A DNA stretch of 64,000 bases from Pseudomonas putida (GCF_016406145.1 NZ_CP066306.1:4960001-5024000), one strand, 5' to 3'; numbered from the stretch's first letter, positions 28,461 to 36,078 are shown. Notes: generated by a model from the sequence alone, not told the origin. Translations and numbers: made by a program.

Positions 28461-29389
28461 TGGCCGTTACCTCCGATGCGGTAGCTCTGGGCGCCGAAAA
28501 TGCGCCGCGAAGTGTCATCCAGCCGGCGGCGGCCGTGCATGACGCGGGTGTTGTCGATCACGACGATGTCGCCTTTCTGCCAGAAGTGGCTGTAGGTATT
28601 GCGCTCGGTCACTTCCTTGATTTCATCCCAGACTTCAAGGGCAATATCTTCGCCATCAGCCCAGGTAATACGCGGCGGCTCGTAATTGACGCTGGGGCCC
28701 AGCATCGAATTGCAGAAGGCCTTGCGACCACTGAAACAACTGGTTTCCACAGCGGAAATAATCAACTCCGAAGCAATCAGGTTTTGATCGATGCGCCGGT
28801 AAGTTTGCCCCGCTACTTGATCATTGACCTGCTGCAGGTGGTCATCCGTAATGGCGTCCAGCGGTAGCTGAAGTTCAATACTGAGGAAGCGTTTTACGTT
28901 CTGCCATGGAATACGCCGGGCATAACGTATATCGCGCTGCTCAAATAACTTTCGGGTTTTAGCCGACAAGTCGAACAACACCCGTTGGCCATCGCACAGG
29001 GTAGTTTGCGAACCGACCGAAGCCGCTTCCAGGCAATAGAACCACTGCAGGTCAGGGTTGAACGGCAGGTTGCCATTCTCGCGGTGCAGCCCCATCTCGT
29101 GCACCCCCGCCTCGATTTCCGCGGTGTTGGTGGTGGCCGCCTTGCGCGCCGGGTCAAAGGTGACGCGCGACGAGTGTGCGCTGACGAACTCATTGAAGTC
29201 TGCAAGGGTATCTGCGAAATCGCGGTAGATCACCGCACCGCTATGGGCCAGGTCTTCGTAAAGTGTTGCACCGCTGATAACCTCGCTGACGCGCATGTCA
29301 CGGTCAACAGCAACTACACATTCAAAACCGTAGCAGGGTGTCGGTTGCCGATAATAAGGGAACACCCAGGGTTGAACTTGCGCCAACAT
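28457..29389 (-). CDS. TauD/TfdA-type Fe(II)/2-oxoglutarate dioxygenase
   Basis: 310 residues. The iron-binding triad is visible: His102 and Glu104 (HRENG, an HxE variant of HxD) and distal His285 in NTRVMHGRR, with Arg295/296 as the likely 2-oxoglutarate ligand. Such enzymes hydroxylate, desaturate or oxidatively decarboxylate a substrate; relatives that sit next to adenylating enzymes take part in natural-product pathways, including isonitrile formation, but that is only an analogy. First enzyme gene after the LysR regulator, with a 128-base gap that may contain its promoter. Confidence 0.88.
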   Translation of the reverse strand: MLAQVQPWVFPYYRQPTPCYGFECVVAVDRDMRVSEVISGATLYEDLAHSGAVIYRDFADTLADFNEFVSAHSSRVTFDPARKAATTNTAEIEAGVHEMGLHRENGNLPFNPDLQWFYCLEAASVGSQTTLCDGQRVLFDLSAKTRKLFEQRDIRYARRIPWQNVKRFLSIELQLPLDAITDDHLQQVNDQVAGQTYRRIDQNLIASELIISAVETSCFSGRKAFCNSMLGPSVNYEPPRITWADGEDIALEVWDEIKEVTERNTYSHFWQKGDIVVIDNTRVMHGRRRLDDTSRRIFGAQSYRIGGNGQ

Positions 29390-29517
29390 GACTCATTCCT
29401 CCGTGAACTGTGGGTTCAGGTAGGCATCCGCTACCCGATGACCACACAGTAAGAGAAATGAGCACGCTGTTGGTTTTAAGAAATCTAAAGGCGTTGCGAA
29501 AATTTAAATATGCCGTG

Positions 29518-30456
29518 TCATCGTTCCGTCAACAGGGCTTCGGCCACTTGTTCGATCAACGAGCGCAAACTGGAAATATCCTTGCTGTCGCTGCGATCGC
29601 GTGCCCAGATCATGTCTAGAGTAAAACTGGGGAAGCCAAGCGGCGGTTGGCAGACTTTGACTTGCGGGGCGATGCGCAGGTGCGGCAACAAGCGCGCCGG
29701 CAATGCCAAGGTGGAAGGCACAGCGGCAACGATGTTCACGCAGGCCTGATAGCCGTTGGCGCGCACCAGCACATTGCGTGAACGGCCGACCTTGTCCAAC
29801 CAGCTGTCGACCATGTTCTTTTCCGAGACCCATGGCGTAGGGAAGACATGGGGCGATGCACAGAATTCATCGAGGTTCATGGCACCTTCGTTGGCCAGCG
29901 TTTTCTGGCTGGTCAGGCACACGAAGTCGTCATTGAGCACAGGCTGCCACTGCAATTCGGGATGCATCTGGTGATAGCCCGGGCCAAAACCGATGGCGAT
30001 GTCGATTTCGCCGGATATCAGCCGGTCCACTGGCAAGTCACGGCTCAGGCGATCCAGGTGCAGCGAGGTATTGCCGTGGGTGCGGGACAACACCGCCAGG
30101 GCCTGTGGCAGGAATGACAACTCGAAATATTCCGGGGCGCAGAGCCTCCAGATTTTGCGCACGGCCTGCGGCGAAACCGTGCTGTCGTCTTCCGCGCAGC
30201 GGTTGACCGATTCAACCACCACGCGCAGGTAGGGCGCGATTTTCTCGGCCTTGGTGGTGGGGAGCAGCACACCCTGGGAAGAAGCGAACAACGTGTCATC
30301 GAAGCAGCCACGCAGGCGCTTGAGGCAATAACTGACGGTGGGCTGGCTGACGCTCATCAACTCGGCGGTGCGCTTGGCGCTGCGCAACTCGAGCAGGTTG
30401 AGAAACACCACGATGTCCTGCAGATCCAACTGCTTGAGGTAGTTGCTGTGCAGCAT
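29518..30456 (-). CDS. LysR family transcriptional regulator
   Basis: 312 residues. The N-terminal winged helix (LQDIVVFLNLLELRSAKRTAELMSVSQPTVSYCLKRL, about 12-50) is followed by a LysR effector-binding domain. AGGAGG lies 7 bases before the ATG. The gene is unusual in lying upstream of and in the same direction as the genes it probably controls (dioxygenase to MFS), and 25 bases downstream of a marR-type gene. Confidence 0.92.
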   Translation of the reverse strand: MLHSNYLKQLDLQDIVVFLNLLELRSAKRTAELMSVSQPTVSYCLKRLRGCFDDTLFASSQGVLLPTTKAEKIAPYLRVVVESVNRCAEDDSTVSPQAVRKIWRLCAPEYFELSFLPQALAVLSRTHGNTSLHLDRLSRDLPVDRLISGEIDIAIGFGPGYHQMHPELQWQPVLNDDFVCLTSQKTLANEGAMNLDEFCASPHVFPTPWVSEKNMVDSWLDKVGRSRNVLVRANGYQACVNIVAAVPSTLALPARLLPHLRIAPQVKVCQPPLGFPSFTLDMIWARDRSDSKDISSLRSLIEQVAEALLTER

Positions 30457-30481
30457 GAAAATTCCTCCTGAATTTTCCAGT

Positions 30482-30988
30482 TCATTGGCTGGGCGCCCCT
30501 TCGCCAGGCAGACACGCGAGCATCTGCTTCAACAGCTGCGCAAACCCTGCGCGCTGCTTCGCACTCAAAGGGGCCAGTACCAGCTCCTGAATCTCAGTAT
30601 GTGTAAGCAGAGCCTTCTCAATCAACACCTTACCTGCCGCGGTCAGTGCAACCTGGTAGCTGCGCTTGTCGTGGTCGTCGGCAATACGTTCGACCATGCC
30701 GGCGCTTTCCAGCCGGGCCAGCCGGTTGGTCATCGCCCCGGATGTGATCAGCAGCGAGCGGTAAAGCTCGGTTGGCGTCAGGCGGTACGGCGCCCCTGCC
30801 CTTCGCAGCGTCGCCAGCACATCGAACTCGCCTTCCTTGAAGCCGTACTGTGCCAGCGCTTCGGCACGCATGCGCTCCAGATGCTTCTGGATGCGCGCCA
30901 TGCGCCCGAAAATCTCCATGGATGTGACGTCCACCGAGGGCATCGCCTGCGCCCACTGCGCGACGACGAAATCCACATGATCGTTCAT
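30482..30988 (-). CDS. MarR family transcriptional regulator
   Basis: 168 residues with a winged-helix MarR core (about 45-140): FKEGEFDVLATLRRAG, PTELYRSLLITSGAMTNRLARLESAGMVERIADDHDKRSYQVALT. MarR dimers usually repress divergent genes and respond to aromatic or phenolic ligands. It is divergent from the alpha/beta hydrolase, with two palindromes in between (31006-31019 and 31062-31073). Confidence 0.92.
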   Translation of the reverse strand: MNDHVDFVVAQWAQAMPSVDVTSMEIFGRMARIQKHLERMRAEALAQYGFKEGEFDVLATLRRAGAPYRLTPTELYRSLLITSGAMTNRLARLESAGMVERIADDHDKRSYQVALTAAGKVLIEKALLTHTEIQELVLAPLSAKQRAGFAQLLKQMLACLPGEGAPSQ

Positions 30989-31005
30989 AGCTCCCCTTCA
31001 CCGGG

Positions 31006-31019
31006 CAATTGATCAATTG
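31006..31019. promoter_or_regulatory. Candidate MarR operator 1
   Basis: CAATTGATCAATTG is a perfect 14-base palindrome 18 bases upstream of the marR-type start; a place for autorepression. Confidence 0.5.
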
Positions 31020-31061
31020 TTAACCCGCGCAAACTCCTGAACTCCGACGCCTTTAAACTAT

Positions 31062-31073
31062 CTTAACGTTAAG
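31062..31073. promoter_or_regulatory. Candidate MarR operator 2
   Basis: CTTAACGTTAAG is a perfect 12-base palindrome (extendable to 18 with one mismatched pair) 40 bases before the hydrolase gene. TTAAC-GTTAA cores are common in MarR operators. Confidence 0.55.
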
Positions 31074-31113
31074 TTATCTTGCTGACGATACGACTGAAGG
31101 ATCAGGAGAACAC

Positions 31114-31926
31114 ATGGCATTTTTCATACACGGACCGCATCGGCACTACTACTACGACTCAGGCGCTGGCAGCCCAGTGCTGCTGCTGCACGGCCTGGGC
31201 AACAGCGGGCGCGCCTGGGCGCCCCAGGCCAGTGCGCTGCTCAGCCTGGGCCACCGCGTTATCGTATCCGACCTGCTGGGCCACGGCGCGTCCAGCGAAG
31301 CGCCCGAAGGTATCACGGCCCATGCCCAGGCACTGGAAATGCTGGCACTGCTCGACCACCTGGGGCTGGAAAGCACCCACCTGATCGGCCTCTCCCTGGG
31401 CGGCATGGTGGCGCTCGAAATGGCCTGCCATGCACCTGAGGCCGTACAGCAACTGGTGGTCGCCGGCACATTCGCCAGCATGAACAGCACGTACCGCCAG
31501 GGGTTGCTGAACGACTGGGCCGCAAACCTTGCGCAAGCGGACGGCTGCCTGAAGCGGTTCAAGGCCACCTGGCCGGCGTTGGTTGGCGCTGATTATGCCG
31601 CCTCGGCCGAAGGCCAATGCCTGTACCAGGCCTGGCACGCCCAGGCCGCTCAACTGTCAGCGCAAAGCCAGATCCGCTGGTGCAATGGCATGAAGCGCTA
31701 CGACCTGAGCAATCAATTGCCAGCAATCCAAGCGGCAACCCTGGTGCTCGCCGCCGAAGGCGACCTCATCAGCCCACGCTCGGAAGCCGAAGACATCACC
31801 CAACGTATCGACCACGCCCGCCAGATCACCCTGCCGGGTGACGGCCACGTATTCAACATTCCGTACGCCCAGGCCTTCAACCAGGCGATATGCACCTTCC
31901 TGCAGGAGCCACTTCAACATGCGTGA
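31114..31926 (+). CDS. Alpha/beta hydrolase
   Basis: 270 residues with AGGAG upstream of the ATG. HGLGNSGR forms the oxyanion region, the nucleophile is Ser94 in GLSLGG, and Asp217 (AAEGDLIS) and His245 (GDGHVFN) complete the triad. The fold resembles 3-oxoadipate enol-lactonase or carboxylesterase types; the substrate is unknown. It overlaps the downstream transporter gene by 8 bases and is divergent from marR, so it is probably induced together with the transporter. Confidence 0.9.
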   Translation: MAFFIHGPHRHYYYDSGAGSPVLLLHGLGNSGRAWAPQASALLSLGHRVIVSDLLGHGASSEAPEGITAHAQALEMLALLDHLGLESTHLIGLSLGGMVALEMACHAPEAVQQLVVAGTFASMNSTYRQGLLNDWAANLAQADGCLKRFKATWPALVGADYAASAEGQCLYQAWHAQAAQLSAQSQIRWCNGMKRYDLSNQLPAIQAATLVLAAEGDLISPRSEAEDITQRIDHARQITLPGDGHVFNIPYAQAFNQAICTFLQEPLQHA

Positions 31927-33091
31927 TCTGCCAAGCAAAGCGTGCATCGGCCTACTGGCCATGCTGATCGGCTTGAACCTACGCCCCATCATGGCGGCCA
32001 TCGGCCCCTTGCTCGGCACCCTGCAACAAGACCTGGGCCTGAGCAACGCCCAAGGCGGCCTGCTGACCACCCTGCCAGTGATGATGATGGGGTTGTTCGC
32101 GCTGTCCGGCCCCTGGCTGCTGCGCCTGGTAGGTGAAGTGCGAGGTGTGGCGATGGGTATCACGCTGATCGTCATCAGCTGCGCCGCACGGGCCTATATC
32201 ACGTCCGGCACGGCGCTGATCGCAACAGCCGCGTTGGGCGGGGTCGGCATTGCGGTCATCCAGGCTTTGATGCCCGCGTTCATCAAGCGCAGCCACCCGC
32301 AAAGCGCCGGCATGCTGATGGGGCTGTTCACCACCGGCATCATGGGCGGCGCCGCGCTGGCCGCTGCCTTTGCGGCGCCGGGTGCCAGCACCTTCGGCTG
32401 GCAACTGACGTTGGGAGTTGCAGCGTTGCCGGCGCTGGTCGGCTTGATCGCCTGGTTGCTTGCCGCCGGCAGCGACCCCGGTAGCCACAGCGATGCCACC
32501 TTGCCGTACCGCAGCGGGCGAGCCTGGTTGCTGTTGTTGTTCTTCGGCATTGGCACGGGTGCCTACACCCTGGTGCTGGCCTGGTTGCCGCCGTTTTATG
32601 TTGAATTGGGCTGGACGGCCACCCAGGCGGGTTACCTGCTTGGCGCCCTCACCGTCACCGAGGTCATCGCCGGCCTACTGGTTTCAGCCCTCATTCAGCG
32701 CTACCCAGGCCGCAGACAGCCGCTGACCGTGGTGATACTGCTGTTGCTTGCCGGCCTGGCCTGCCTGATGCTCGCCCCCGTGCAGCTCGCGGTGGTGGCC
32801 ACCCTGTGCCTGGGGCTTGGCATCGGCGCATTGTTCCCGCTGTCGCTCATCGTCACCCTCGACCACACCCACTCGCCAACCGAAGCCGGCGCCTTGCTGG
32901 CGTTCGTACAGGGCGGTGGCTACCTGATCGCAGCGACCATGCCACTGATTGCCGGCATCGTGCGTGACCAGCTCAGTTCGTTGCACTGGGCCTGGGGGAT
33001 AATGGCCATCGGTGCGGTGTTGTTGCTGGGGTTGAGCACGCTGTTGCGACCGAAGCCCGTGCAGTTGCCGGGTGCGGCGCACGAAGCGTGA
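31919..33091 (+). CDS. CynX/NimT-type MFS transporter
   Basis: 390 residues from the ATG inside the hydrolase end. Twelve helices, beginning ACIGLLAMLIGLNLRPIMAAIGPLLGTL; the LNLRP stretch is typical of the CynX/NimT (cyanate/2-nitroimidazole) subgroup. Coupling to the hydrolase suggests uptake or efflux of a compound that enzyme processes. Confidence 0.87.
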   Translation: MRDLPSKACIGLLAMLIGLNLRPIMAAIGPLLGTLQQDLGLSNAQGGLLTTLPVMMMGLFALSGPWLLRLVGEVRGVAMGITLIVISCAARAYITSGTALIATAALGGVGIAVIQALMPAFIKRSHPQSAGMLMGLFTTGIMGGAALAAAFAAPGASTFGWQLTLGVAALPALVGLIAWLLAAGSDPGSHSDATLPYRSGRAWLLLLFFGIGTGAYTLVLAWLPPFYVELGWTATQAGYLLGALTVTEVIAGLLVSALIQRYPGRRQPLTVVILLLLAGLACLMLAPVQLAVVATLCLGLGIGALFPLSLIVTLDHTHSPTEAGALLAFVQGGGYLIAATMPLIAGIVRDQLSSLHWAWGIMAIGAVLLLGLSTLLRPKPVQLPGAAHEA

Positions 33092-33131
33092 GCGGGTGAG
33101 GTTTCAATCGAAGGGCACGCTGTGTGGGCGG

Positions 33132-33153
33132 GCCTCCGGTACGAACCGGAGGC
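33132..33153. terminator. Strong hairpin between convergent genes
   Basis: GCCTCCGGT / ACCGGAGGC with an ACGA loop, 40 bases after the MFS gene. No T run follows, so it may stabilise or pause rather than terminate on its own. Confidence 0.5.
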
Positions 33154-33245
33154 CGCGTTCGCGGTTCAAGGCAGGGACGGTTTACAGGCTAAAACGCATG
33201 ATCGGGAGGTACCTGAACGTGCCCTGTAACCGGATGAGCCCCTCC

Positions 33246-33467
33246 TTAGCAGGCTTCGCCCTTCAACAGGCTCACTTTCGCGCACTGCTCACTGGCCAGC
33301 TGGCTGATGATCCGTATGGCTTGGTGGATACCTGCGGTGTTCCGGAAGCTCAAGTGAGGGTTGTGTTCACACTCGAGCATCTCGTCATGCTGCACCAAGG
33401 CTTCGCCGAGCAGTTCGAGAGTCCAGGCGTAGCTCTGGATTGTGGACAAGCGTTCCTGGTCAGTCAT
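33246..33467 (-). CDS. Small hypothetical protein downstream of a C4-like RNA
   Basis: 73 residues: MTDQERLSTIQSYAWTLE, an acidic middle, and a C-terminal helix QAIRIISQLASEQCAKV. No known motif. AGGTG precedes the ATG. Its start overlaps the end of the 47-codon leader ORF by 8 bases, so translation is probably coupled to that ORF, which in turn looks controlled by the antisense-like RNA at 33651-33735. The arrangement copies the c4-icd-ant order of phage P1, but the protein does not resemble an antirepressor. Confidence 0.6.
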   Translation of the reverse strand: MTDQERLSTIQSYAWTLELLGEALVQHDEMLECEHNPHLSFRNTAGIHQAIRIISQLASEQCAKVSLLKGEAC

Positions 33468-33603
33468 GGGGCACCTGCTTGGGTGCGCTGTGCGGACGGG
33501 ATGGGTCGTAGATGGGGTAGAAACGGTGGGGTTCAGGAGCCGGCGAAGGGCGACGGCGGCGGAGAACGGATGCGAGGATCCTGGATAGACTTACGGTAAG
33601 CAT
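33460..33603 (-). CDS. 47-residue leader ORF, target of the C4-like RNA
   Basis: Starts MLTVSLSRILASVLRRRR and is Arg/Pro-rich. It has a good ribosome binding site (AAAAGGA about 8 bases upstream). That site lies inside the 14 bases AACCGAAAAGGACC (minus strand of 33610-33623), complementary to a loop of the upstream RNA element. Its stop overlaps the next start (ATGAC/TGA). An in-frame extension to 33771 runs through the RNA element and is probably not translated. The role may be regulatory rather than protein-coding. Confidence 0.5.
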   Translation of the reverse strand: MLTVSLSRILASVLRRRRPSPAPEPHRFYPIYDPSRPHSAPKQVPHD

Positions 33604-33650
33604 GCATGAGGTCCTTTTCGGTTGGAGCACCACGCTGACCGTCGCCAAAC

Positions 33651-33735
33651 GATTAGGGTGGCAGCTGTACGCAGGTTGGCGAACCGAGGAAAAGGAACCC
33701 GGCAGACCCGAGGGTCTCCCACGCACAGCCGCCAT
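33651..33735 (-). ncRNA. C4-type antisense RNA-like element, copy 1
   Basis: On the minus strand: GGCTGTGCGTGGG, a GAGACCC/GGGTCT-type hairpin, a GGGTTCC.. CGG segment, GCCAACCTGCGTACAGCTG and CCACCC. This layout is what I know of Rfam C4 antisense RNAs from P1-like phages and Pseudomonas. Two loop segments have matching targets downstream: a' (33682-33699) pairs with 33610-33623 over the leader ORF's ribosome binding site, and b' (33674-33682) pairs with 33642-33650. The two other copies keep the hairpin while changing its bases. Confidence 0.55.
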
Positions 33736-34038
33736 TACACGAGACAGCGGACGCAAAAAAAGCGCCTGCAATCGTGATCGGGGCGCCGTTGCGCCTTTTC
33801 ATACGGGTCGCCAAACCCGGTCGCACAATTGGTTGCGACCCGATGAATTTATCCCTCCAGGCCAGCTTCCGCAAGGTTCAGTGTGGTCCGAAAGTGCATC
33901 ATGAGCCGTAGAAGTTGTCACGACAGCACGCCATAGCGCGCTAGGGCGCGACAATCATGCTGAACTGTCACGGTCGCCCGCAAGGATCAGGCTTGGGATG
34001 TTACTCAGCACCCTAATCGCTACTTCCGGCAGGATTGG

Positions 34039-34123
34039 GGGGTGGCAGCTTTGTATGGGGTAGGAATACCGGGGAACTTGGAAACCCGGCCAGGCCGAAG
34101 CCTGCCCACACACAGCCGCCATG
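34039..34123 (-). ncRNA. C4-type RNA-like element, copy 2 (diverged)
   Basis: Same order of blocks as copy 1: GGCGGCTGTGTGTGGG, hairpin CAGGC TTCG GCCTG, CGGGTTTCC, CCCCGG, GCTGCCACCC. The hairpin bases differ from copies 1 and 3 but remain paired. No intact small ORF with a ribosome binding site follows on this strand. Confidence 0.45.
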
Positions 34124-34170
34124 ACATGAAACGGCGCCTCCCCCAAAAAGCAAATGCAGTGGGTGAGTTC

Positions 34171-34250
34171 GGGTGGCGGCGGTACGCGGGTTGGCCGACT
34201 GGAGCGAAAGGAATCCAGCACACCATCAGGTGTCCCGCGCAGCACCGCCA
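34171..34250 (-). ncRNA. C4-type RNA-like element, copy 3 (diverged)
   Basis: Blocks GGCGGTGCTGCGCGGG, hairpin ACACC TGAT GGTGT, GGATTCCTTTCGCTCC, GGCCAACCCGCGTACC, GCCGCCACCC. It abuts copy 2 (about 50 bases apart), forming a small tandem array. The conserved frame of these blocks explains an apparent ORF at 33955-34251, which I do not accept as a protein. Confidence 0.45.
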
Positions 34251-34636
34251 TAGACGAAAAGCAAGCCTGGCAAAATGCCGCCTGGATGCCGATGAGCTTT
34301 TCGGCTTCTACGAATCAGGATCGCGTCGCCAATGATTCGGCGACTGGAACAATCTATCCCCTTAGTGATCGCTTTCGCAAGGGTGCTAGCACGAGGACAA
34401 GTGCCACTTGTTCAGTAGGAATTAACTAACCCGAATTGGCAATCGCGTTCATGCTGTAGCTAGTTCGGAACGAGCTCCTCAAGTACTTTAAAAAGGTTCT
34501 TCACGGATTGCCGTGGAAGTGGCGAATTTGGGAGTGCGTGCCGAGGCCTTTTGCGGCGCCCCGTAGATCATGCGCCGTGCCGGGGATCGTGTCCCGGTAA
34601 GTCGCAAAGCGCGAGAATCCGCACCGCACGGTACTG
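34251..34636. other. Non-coding stretch with repeat remnants
   Basis: No convincing gene. It contains a GTCGCC / GGCGAC hairpin (about 34326-34345), comparable to one beside C4-like copy 1, one arm of a duplicated segment (34497-34582), and a short piece (34585-34602, GATCGTGTCCCGGTAAGT) that resembles the end of the IS256-type element at 35545. Confidence 0.5.
34497..34582. repeat. Duplicated segment, left copy
   Basis: TTCTTCACGGATTGCCGTGG ... GCCGAGGCCTTTTGCGGCGC ... CCCGTAGATCATGCGCCG. About 70 bases align with 35334-35402, with one 15-base insertion and a few changes. The two copies flank the pRiA4b-type gene. Confidence 0.75.
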
Positions 34637-35215
34637 TCAGACCCGGATTTCCTTCAGCCAACCATTTGTAAGCTCACAGTCAAAAGCCGCCGGGTCGAAG
34701 ATATCCCCATGCCATTCCATCATGGCCTCATGCTCTGGGTGATTGGGGTCTGCCATGGCTTGAAGAAACTCGGCATAACCCGGCTCACCGCCCACATCTT
34801 CCGGCGGGCAGGCATTGGCACCATCGACGCAGTACGGCACCTGCGGACAGGCGATGGCGGGCAGCACTTTCACGACTTTGATCCGGTGATCCCAGCCGTC
34901 ACCAAAGTCATACACATAGCGGAAACTCTTCTTCCCGCACAAAGCTTTGACCAAGGTCTTGCGCGCTTCCGGCTTTACCGGCGGCCCCCAGCCATCGGGG
35001 TCGGGTATGCCGTAATTCTCACCGGCAATTTCAAATTCATGCAGGTGCCCACCCTCCCATCCCATCACGACCTGGATCACTGAATGCAATCTGCCCAGGG
35101 TGATGTTTTCCGGTACCGCCACGCGGCGCCAGATGGCCGGCTCGATGCATTTCAATTCAATGTGCAGCAACAACAGGTCGGCCGCGGGTTTGGGCAAGCG
35201 AACAGTTTTGACCAT
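34637..35215 (-). CDS. Plasmid pRiA4b ORF-3 family protein
   Basis: 192 residues from MVKTVRLPKPAADLLLLHIEL. The family motifs are clear: LKCIEPAIWRRVAVPENITLGRLHSVIQVVMGWEGGHLHEFEI, FRYVYDFGDGWDHRIKV, CVDGANACPPEDVGGEPGYAEFL and WHGDIFDPAAFD. The function is unknown; such genes are frequent on plasmids and islands. It is enclosed by directly duplicated segments, suggesting arrival by transposition or recombination. Confidence 0.9.
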   Translation of the reverse strand: MVKTVRLPKPAADLLLLHIELKCIEPAIWRRVAVPENITLGRLHSVIQVVMGWEGGHLHEFEIAGENYGIPDPDGWGPPVKPEARKTLVKALCGKKSFRYVYDFGDGWDHRIKVVKVLPAIACPQVPYCVDGANACPPEDVGGEPGYAEFLQAMADPNHPEHEAMMEWHGDIFDPAAFDCELTNGWLKEIRV

Positions 35216-35333
35216 GGGTAAGGCCACCTCGCAGAGTTCAGTAGGGCGAAAGAACCGTACCACGGGAGGCAGTTTATCGACCCGATTGATCGGGTGTTCG
35301 GCGATGCGCTGCAAGACGTGGATAAAAAAGATC

Positions 35334-35402
35334 CTTCACGGATTGCCGTGGGGAGTGCATGCCGAGGCCTTTGCGGCGCCCCGTAGATCAAGCGCCGCGC
35401 CG
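35334..35402. repeat. Duplicated segment, right copy
   Basis: Counterpart of 34497-34582 in the same orientation: TTCACGGATTGCCGTGG, TGCCGAGGCC, CGGCGCCCCGTAGATCA. It begins about 120 bases upstream of the pRiA4b-type gene's start. Confidence 0.75.
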
Positions 35403-35544
35403 GCGGCGCTCGATATCAAAACGCCGGTACACTCAAGCCATCCACCTGCCGCATCATCTAAGGCCTGATAACGACCTAACAGAAACAGGTATAAAAAAAC
35501 CGCACAAGGCGGGCTTCTCTGTGGTGCCAGCGAACGAGAAAGAC

Positions 35545-35981
35545 CGTGTCCCGGGAAGTGGTGTAACTGAACCAGCCGAAGGCGCCCTGCGGGCGAAAGA
35601 GGATGGTCATCGTGGTTCTTGGCTAACGTTGAGTTTGCGGACTTAACCTTCACCAGGAGAACCACGATGACCAAGCCCACTATCGCATTGACCTAGCTGG
35701 TTGAGATTGACCGAGCTGGTTGAGAAAGGGGCATGAACGCCGAAATCAAGTGCCGCACCGATGTTGTGGGGATTTTCCCCAACGATCCGGCCATCACGCG
35801 GCTGGTTGGGGCGATGCTGTTGGAGCAGAACGACGAGTGGTGCCTGCAAAGGCGCTACATGCAATTGGAGGCTTTCGAGGCGGTCAGCGATAATCCTCAA
35901 GCCAAGCTGTCGGCCGTGATCAACTAAACGGCGAACTCAGTGGCCAGAGCCATGATGAGTTACACCACTTCCCGGGACACG
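35545..35981. mobile_element. Internally deleted IS256-family element
   Basis: The ends are perfect inverted repeats of 22 bases (35546-35567 and 35959-35980; core TGTCCCGGGAAGTGGTG). Inside are only the first codons and the last part of an IS256-type transposase, so the 437-bp remnant is a non-autonomous, MITE-like derivative of an element normally about 1.3-1.5 kb. No clear target-site duplication flanks it. Confidence 0.8.
35667..35927 (+). pseudogene. IS256-type transposase, remnant of both ends
   Basis: MTKPTIALT opens the frame as in IS256 transposases and meets a stop at once because a 21-base stretch (GACC-AGCTGGTTGAGA) is duplicated. After the deletion joint the frame from 35733 reads [46 protein letters not shown], which is the conserved C-terminus. 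About 330 central residues, including the DDE catalytic core, are missing. Confidence 0.8.
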
Positions 35982-36030
35982 ATCCTCCGGAAGGCCAAGG
36001 CGGGCGTGCTTAGCGTTGGGGTCTACAGAT

Positions 36031-36078
36031 GCTGGGGCCGCTTTGCGGCCCTTTCGCGACACAAGGCCGCTCCTACTG
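36031..36078. repeat. REP-type half element
   Basis: GCCGCTTTGCGGCCC followed by TTTCGCGACACAAGGCCGC and TCCTAC; a single unpaired copy of the family seen at 321-390. Confidence 0.75.

Noticed and set aside
28457..29389. Isonitrile synthase (ScoE-like) assignment for the dioxygenase
   Set aside because: Neighbouring adenylase is suggestive, but no carrier protein or ScoD-type partner is present, and key substrate residues cannot be checked here.
33072..33599. 175-codon plus-strand ORF after the MFS gene
   Set aside because: It overlaps the two small minus-strand ORFs and the MFS end; no motif or start site.
33651..34250. CRISPR-like array
   Set aside because: The repeats are 80-85 bases, diverged and structured, without regular spacers or cas genes.
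33955..34251. 98-codon minus-strand ORF
   Set aside because: Its frame is created by the C4-like RNA repeats; the apparent protein similarity with 33460-33771 is the RNA repeat read as codons.
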